This document shows, one piece after another, positions 60,245 to 64,000 of a DNA stretch of 64,000 nt. Source of the stretch: Pseudomonadota bacterium. GTDB taxonomy: Bacteria > Myxococcota_A > UBA796 > SXON01. The position numbers and the translations under genes were made by a program. The stretch spans positions 18,900 through 82,899 of the forward strand of contig SXON01000056.1 of assembly GCA_005778355.1 (NCBI GenBank), given 5' to 3'. Under the pieces are notes generated by a model, which was not told the origin of the DNA, did no database searches, and saw nothing but the letters and a program-made list of their open reading frames with translations. Position 1 is the stretch's first letter; each line of letters begins with the position of its first letter.

Positions 60245-63168
60245 CGCCTCGCCGCTCCGCGATCCGTGCCACCGACCTGCTCGACACCCGACGGCACGCA
60301 GTACGCCCGGACGGCCTGGTTGGCAGCGGCAAGCGCATCCGCGAGGACGCGCGGCTCGGGAAAGTCGAACGCCGGTGCCGCCCGCTCGCACTGGTCGACG
60401 CCGGGGCTGCCGCAGTCGATCAGGGAGAGGTCGGGACCGCACTCCCAGTACCACGAGACGTACACTGTCCGGGTGCGGGTCGCAGGGTATCGGCGCGCCA
60501 TCGGCAACGACGTGGCCCAGATGAAAAGGCGGGTGTCGCCCCGCGGGACCCCGCCGAACCGGCCGGTCGTGTCGTAGCAGTCGTATTGGAACCGGATCTT
60601 GTTGTCGCCATCGGCCGACTGGTAGTGCAGGAAACCCGCGTCGGGCCCGTCGCTCACCGTGATTGTGGCTTGCACGTCGGCCTTCTCCTCCTCGACGCCC
60701 GTGTCAGCGTCTCGCCCGGTGTTCACCTCGAGCCACCAGAGCGTGACCACGAGCCGGCGGGCCCCTCCCGGGACGTGCCCCGTGTCCTCGGTCCACAGGT
60801 CGATGCCATCGCCCATCTGGTCCTCGGTGAGGGTCACCGTCTTCGTGGAACGCAGCCAGGGGCTCGACATGTGACCACTGTCGAAGAACCGCATCCGGAA
60901 GCGCCCCAGTCCCCACGCCCGCGCGGGTGGATCGATCACCTTGTCATCGAAGGCCCAGCCGGCGGTCGCGAAGCCGTCGGCCATGTTCAGGAGGTTGCTG
61001 ATGATCCGCCCCGGCTGGTTCGCGCTGCCCGGCCCGTGGTTCGCCAGGTACCAGTGCTTGAAGAGGACCGCTGCCCCGGAGACGGTCGGCGAGGCGGCGC
61101 TCGTGTCCGTGTGCTTGCCGTACTCCTTCCGGTAGTTGCCGGCGCTGTCTGTGAACACAATCGCGTTCCCGCAGCCGTAATTGTGCGCCACCAGCATCGG
61201 GTAGGTCCGGCCGTCGGGCGTCCGGGTGCCCGCGGACTGGGTATTAAGGAAGGTCGCCGCCTGCGCGGCGGCGGCGGTCATCGGGACACACTTGCCCCCG
61301 GACGCTCCCACGCTGATCGCGGCGGGGGAACCCGCAGGATCGCTGACCTCGTAACTCTGTCCCGCGGAGCAGCTGGACCTCGAGTCGATGTCATGCAGGT
61401 TTCCCGCTGACTTGACGTAGACGATGCTGTCCTCGCCGTACAGCCACGTCACCTGTGCAGCGGCCGTGTTGACGCCTCGAGCCTCATTGTTGGTTGGACA
61501 AGTCTGCCCCTCTCCGGGAGAGTAGGACTTACCGGCGTTTGACGACACCGCGTGCTGGATAATGTCGACGCCGTCGAAGTCCTGAAGCGCTGTCCCCTGG
61601 TAGTCGAGCAGGCCGTCCCCGATGTCGCCCGCGCTCTCGCGGTTCCCGGTTCCGACGCGCTCGGCGGTGTCGAGTAGCGAGACATCGCTGAACACCGCGA
61701 GCGCTCGCCGGGCGCGACCGCTACGTGCTTGCTGGGCGTCGTTGCTGGCAACGCGGGAGTCCTGATCGGCCACGATGGAACCCATGGCCGCGCCGGCCGT
61801 GGCCGTGCCGTGCGCGGTGCCACCGGCGGGCACCGGTGGCACCGCGGAGATTTCTTCGGGGCGGTACACGAACGACCACCCCTTCTGCCCGGCCTCGGCC
61901 ACGAAGTATCGCACGCGATACTCGCCAAACACCTCGCTCCGGAATGCGGGGTGGTCTGGTTCCAGACCGTGGTCGAGGATCAACAGCGACAGGTGGCCGG
62001 CGTCCCGCTCCAGCGAGGCGACGCCACTCGCGCTGTAGGCCCACTCGTCCAGGGTCGCCCACGACGCGAGCCCCCCGGTCACGCCCGCGCCGTCGAGGTG
62101 GGCGTCGATATAGGGCCACGCGTTGATGACGGCGCTCCACTCGTCGTTCCAGAACTCGACGCAGTGATCCTCGACGTCGGCCCCCGGCGCGGGGGGGGAG
62201 CAACTCGACGTGTCCGGCAACGACGGGTCCGCCCGCGAGGGTTGGCCGGTGCACAGGTAGGTCAGGTCTGGGCCGTCGGCGCGTGCCGCTGCGATCCTCT
62301 CGATGGCGGTCACGTCGGGGTGCCGGGCGAGCGTCGGTAGCAGGCGCGCCGGGATGAGCGCCCGTAGCCCGTGCACGGAGCGGGCGTAGTGGGCCTCTAC
62401 TGTCCCTCCATGCCCGCGTACCAGGGCGATCAGCGACGACGCCCACGACCTGCGCAGCTGGCGCCGCTCCCGGATCCTGCTCCGCCGCAACTCCGCCAGC
62501 GCGTGGCCCGACCCTTCCACCGACCGCACCTGGGCCTGGGTGGGGAGCCGGGGAAGCGGGTCGCGATCGCGCACCCCGATCAACACCCGCATGTTTCGCC
62601 CGTCGGCGCCGTCCTCCCCCTGCCCAGCCACGCCCGGCTCCGAGTCCAGGAGTTCGCGGACCTGCTGGAGTACGTGCGCCGAGGAACGCTCCATGGGCGC
62701 GATCCTCTCGTCGCCAACCGTTCGCGACAGCCGACGCGCCACGATCCGCTCGCGACATGCCACTCCCCCCGACGGCAGCTCCCAGGTGGAATCCTGCCGT
62801 TCATACACGCACCCCCCGTGCGCGGCGCGCTCGTCATCGAGTTGGACGGCAGCGCCGAGGTCGTGGCTCCATACGAGGGGCGTCCCGCTCCGCGCCTCCA
62901 CGCGCCGACCGTCCGCGCTCCTCCGGGTCTCGCGGTCGAAGTGTGGCCGGGCGGCCCGTTGGACCGCGGATAGCTGGTGGAGTCGGCGGAGGAGGACATG
63001 CTTGGCAACGAGCGCCTCGGCGTCGGCCAGCAGCGGATCGCCAGGCGACGGCGCCTGGTCTCCGCCCGGCGATCCCGGCTCACGAGGCGGGCCGGACGAA
63101 CCCGGCGCGACGTCGGCGGGCTCACCGCAGTCGGAACACCCGCAGTCGCCAACCCCCGGCTCGTTCAC
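60241..63168 (-). CDS. Subtilisin-like (S8) serine protease
   Basis: A 975-aa protein starting with GTG 63168, which overlaps the upstream stop as GTGA. There is no signal peptide; residues 10-15 contain CGCSDCG. The region at about 195-300 resembles an I9-type propeptide (MRVLIGVRDRDPLPRLP, GLRALIPARLLPTLARHPDV). The catalytic domain shows all three residues: Asp in LLILDHGLEPDHPAF, His in GGTAHGTATAGAAMGS, Ser in TDTSAASPTVSGAAVL, with the oxyanion Asn in YVKSAGNLHD. A C-terminal beta domain of about 250 residues follows (P-domain-like position). Function may be defence, processing or antagonism; the sequence does not decide. Confidence 0.88.
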   Translation of the reverse strand: MNEPGVGDCGCSDCGEPADVAPGSSGPPREPGSPGGDQAPSPGDPLLADAEALVAKHVLLRRLHQLSAVQRAARPHFDRETRRSADGRRVEARSGTPLVWSHDLGAAVQLDDERAAHGGCVYERQDSTWELPSGGVACRERIVARRLSRTVGDERIAPMERSSAHVLQQVRELLDSEPGVAGQGEDGADGRNMRVLIGVRDRDPLPRLPTQAQVRSVEGSGHALAELRRSRIRERRQLRRSWASSLIALVRGHGGTVEAHYARSVHGLRALIPARLLPTLARHPDVTAIERIAAARADGPDLTYLCTGQPSRADPSLPDTSSCSPPAPGADVEDHCVEFWNDEWSAVINAWPYIDAHLDGAGVTGGLASWATLDEWAYSASGVASLERDAGHLSLLILDHGLEPDHPAFRSEVFGEYRVRYFVAEAGQKGWSFVYRPEEISAVPPVPAGGTAHGTATAGAAMGSIVADQDSRVASNDAQQARSGRARRALAVFSDVSLLDTAERVGTGNRESAGDIGDGLLDYQGTALQDFDGVDIIQHAVSSNAGKSYSPGEGQTCPTNNEARGVNTAAAQVTWLYGEDSIVYVKSAGNLHDIDSRSSCSAGQSYEVSDPAGSPAAISVGASGGKCVPMTAAAAQAATFLNTQSAGTRTPDGRTYPMLVAHNYGCGNAIVFTDSAGNYRKEYGKHTDTSAASPTVSGAAVLFKHWYLANHGPGSANQPGRIISNLLNMADGFATAGWAFDDKVIDPPARAWGLGRFRMRFFDSGHMSSPWLRSTKTVTLTEDQMGDGIDLWTEDTGHVPGGARRLVVTLWWLEVNTGRDADTGVEEEKADVQATITVSDGPDAGFLHYQSADGDNKIRFQYDCYDTTGRFGGVPRGDTRLFIWATSLPMARRYPATRTRTVYVSWYWECGPDLSLIDCGSPGVDQCERAAPAFDFPEPRVLADALAAANQAVRAYCVPSGVEQVGGTDRGAARR

Positions 63169-63527
63169 CTGCTCAGCCCCGAGGCCCAGATCCGCACCCG
63201 GGCCACCGCGTCGGCACTCCCCAGCGTGATGCCAAGCTGCCCGAGCAGCGCGAACGGCCCGGCGAGCGACACGACGCTCCGAAACGGCAGCGCGGCGAGC
63301 GAGGCGGCATTCAACAGCGTCACCGGGTGGTCCTTGAAGCCCTTGCCGCTGTTGCACCATTTGTATTTCACCGTGATGGTTTGCGTCGTGCCCGAGGACT
63401 CCTCGACCTCGACCTCGAAGACAAGATCGTACGCCTTACCGAGCAGCTCGTTGAACTCGGCGGCGGAGCTAACCTCAGCGTTACCTCGCACGATCTGGTC
63501 GAATACAACCGTTGTAAAAATCCTCAT
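63165..63527 (-). CDS. Small protein, first gene of the subtilase operon
   Basis: A 120-aa protein (MRIFTTVVFDQIVRG...), mostly strands (YDLVFEVEVEESSGTTQTIT, VKYKWCNSGKGFKDH) then a hydrophobic helix (VVSLAGPFALLGQLGITLG). No family recognised. ATG 63527 is set by AGGAGA 10 bp upstream; the frame is open to 63632 but that would place the poly-G tract inside the gene. The stop overlaps the protease GTG. A propeptide-like chaperone or an inhibitor acting in cis with the protease are both possible. Confidence 0.7.
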   Translation of the reverse strand: MRIFTTVVFDQIVRGNAEVSSAAEFNELLGKAYDLVFEVEVEESSGTTQTITVKYKWCNSGKGFKDHPVTLLNAASLAALPFRSVVSLAGPFALLGQLGITLGSADAVARVRIWASGLSR

Positions 63528-63572
63528 AGAATGAAATCTCCTGACTGAGTTTCGGGCGGTTTGTGTCGCGAC

Positions 63573-63604
63573 ATCATACCCCCCCCCCCCCTCCGGGGTG
63601 TCCA
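63573..63604 (-). promoter_or_regulatory. Candidate phase-variable promoter of the subtilase operon
   Basis: On the minus strand: TGGACA (63604-63599), a 20-bp spacer made of CCCCGGA plus thirteen G (63591-63579), then TATGAT (63578-63573). TATGAT is a near-perfect -10 and TGGACA differs from TTGACA by one base. The spacer is three bases longer than optimal, and the excess lies in a homopolymer. The predicted start is about 40 bp before ATG 63527. Nothing else was seen in 63528-63734. Confidence 0.5.
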
Positions 63605-63734
63605 TCGTTTCACCGCGCTGATGACAATTCATGACAATCGGTTGGGCGTGCCGACGGGCCGACCCCCGCTGGCGTCGCCCCTGCCTGTTCGATGGGATTC
63701 GCCCCGGCCCGGTGAGACGGACCCGAGACCGTTG

Positions 63735-63884
63735 CTAGCTCGCAAACTGGTGCAAAACCAGCCGCCGATAAACCCCGTCCCTCGCGATGAGCTCGTCGTG
63801 CGTGCCCGACTCGGCGATGCGCCCCCGCTCGATCACCACCACGCGGTCGGCCCCCTTCACGGTCGAAAGCCGGTGCGCGATGGT
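63735..63884 (-). pseudogene. ABC transporter ATPase 3' fragment, copy B
   Basis: On the minus strand: [20 protein letters not shown] (H-loop region), [28 protein letters not shown], stop. This is the last 50 residues of an MsbA/LmrA-type exporter. The gene is cut off at about 63884, where unrelated phage-like sequence begins on the other strand. No upstream part of the transporter is present. Confidence 0.85.
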
Positions 63885-64000
63885 TGGATGTGAAGTCGGA
63901 TGGTGCGCTGATCGCGATGATCTGTCGCGCGTGTGACGCGCTCGCGGATGTCGAGAAATTCATCGCCGAACACGGTCGCTATTACACAACTCCGCAGGGA
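63881..64000 (+). CDS. Start of a P27-type phage terminase small subunit (partial, window edge)
   Basis: The open frame reads [20 protein letters not shown], then [20 protein letters not shown], to the window end. The pattern 'D..L...C.A...L.....I...G...TT..G' matches the central helix pair of P27-family small terminases. The first 60-80 residues of such a protein are missing because the ABC fragment lies there, so this may be a remnant. Only about 40 codons are visible. Confidence 0.45.

Noticed and set aside
63165..63632. Longer start for the small protein, placing poly-G in the coding region
   Set aside because: A clear AGGAGA precedes ATG 63527, and the poly-G tract fits a promoter spacer better. 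It remains a possible alternative.

Overview
The window is high-GC DNA (roughly two thirds G+C by eye) from a Gram-negative bacterium. It carries a TonB-dependent receptor, many lipoproteins with a lipobox cysteine, an RND-type periplasmic adaptor and outer-membrane barrel candidates. MopE-like Cys/Asp motifs, a MYXO-CTERM-like C-terminal tail, a Ser/Thr kinase with a long ATPase/TPR tail, an XPB helicase and an SpvB/RHS giant all suggest Myxococcota or a related deltaproteobacterial lineage. That placement is inference. I saw no rRNA, tRNA or CRISPR array.

Left part (1-34.5 kb) is ordinary chromosome in short operons. It holds tgt, a PP2C phosphatase, a CCA/poly(A) polymerase-family enzyme, a TonB receptor with two lipoproteins, an exported protein coupled to a PKD metzincin, a sulfatase-superfamily enzyme, xpb with a small partner, infA, a large FG-GAP/MopE lipoprotein, a TlpA-like thioredoxin, a fused SpmA-SpmB protein, a pair of bacterial-PH membrane proteins, a phosphodiesterase-like lipoprotein, a short pheT, an EVE protein, an ECF sigma factor with its TPR membrane partner, and a GlcD-like FAD oxidoreductase.

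Middle part (34.5-58.9 kb) holds the Ser/Thr kinase, a VOC protein, a DsbA-like lipoprotein overlapping pheS, and then a 10-kb polymorphic-toxin island (40.3-50.1 kb). That island has an SpvB/TcdB/RHS protein with a GIY-YIG nuclease tip, an overlapping Imm26-like immunity gene and a degraded RHS-core fragment beyond it. The RHS reading frame is broken at a run of seven G, and its 5' end carries four copies of an 8-bp repeat. To the right lie an efflux adaptor, a barrel protein, class I FBP aldolase, NAD kinase, a DapF-family protein in which both catalytic cysteines are serine, a Ser/Thr-rich stalk protein with perfect 33-bp repeats, a copper-monooxygenase-like lipoprotein with a haem motif, and another lipoprotein.

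Right part (58.9-64 kb) is an accessory region made of fragments. It has an MNT nucleotidyltransferase whose HEPN partner is cut to a stub, two directly repeated 3' ends of an ABC transporter, a 26-bp copy of the neighbouring gene's end, and the start of a phage terminase small subunit at the window edge. Between the ABC fragments sits a three-gene operon joined by 4-nt overlaps (small protein, subtilisin-like protease, lipoprotein). Its candidate promoter has a 13-base homopolymer between -35 and -10, the layout of a phase-variable promoter.
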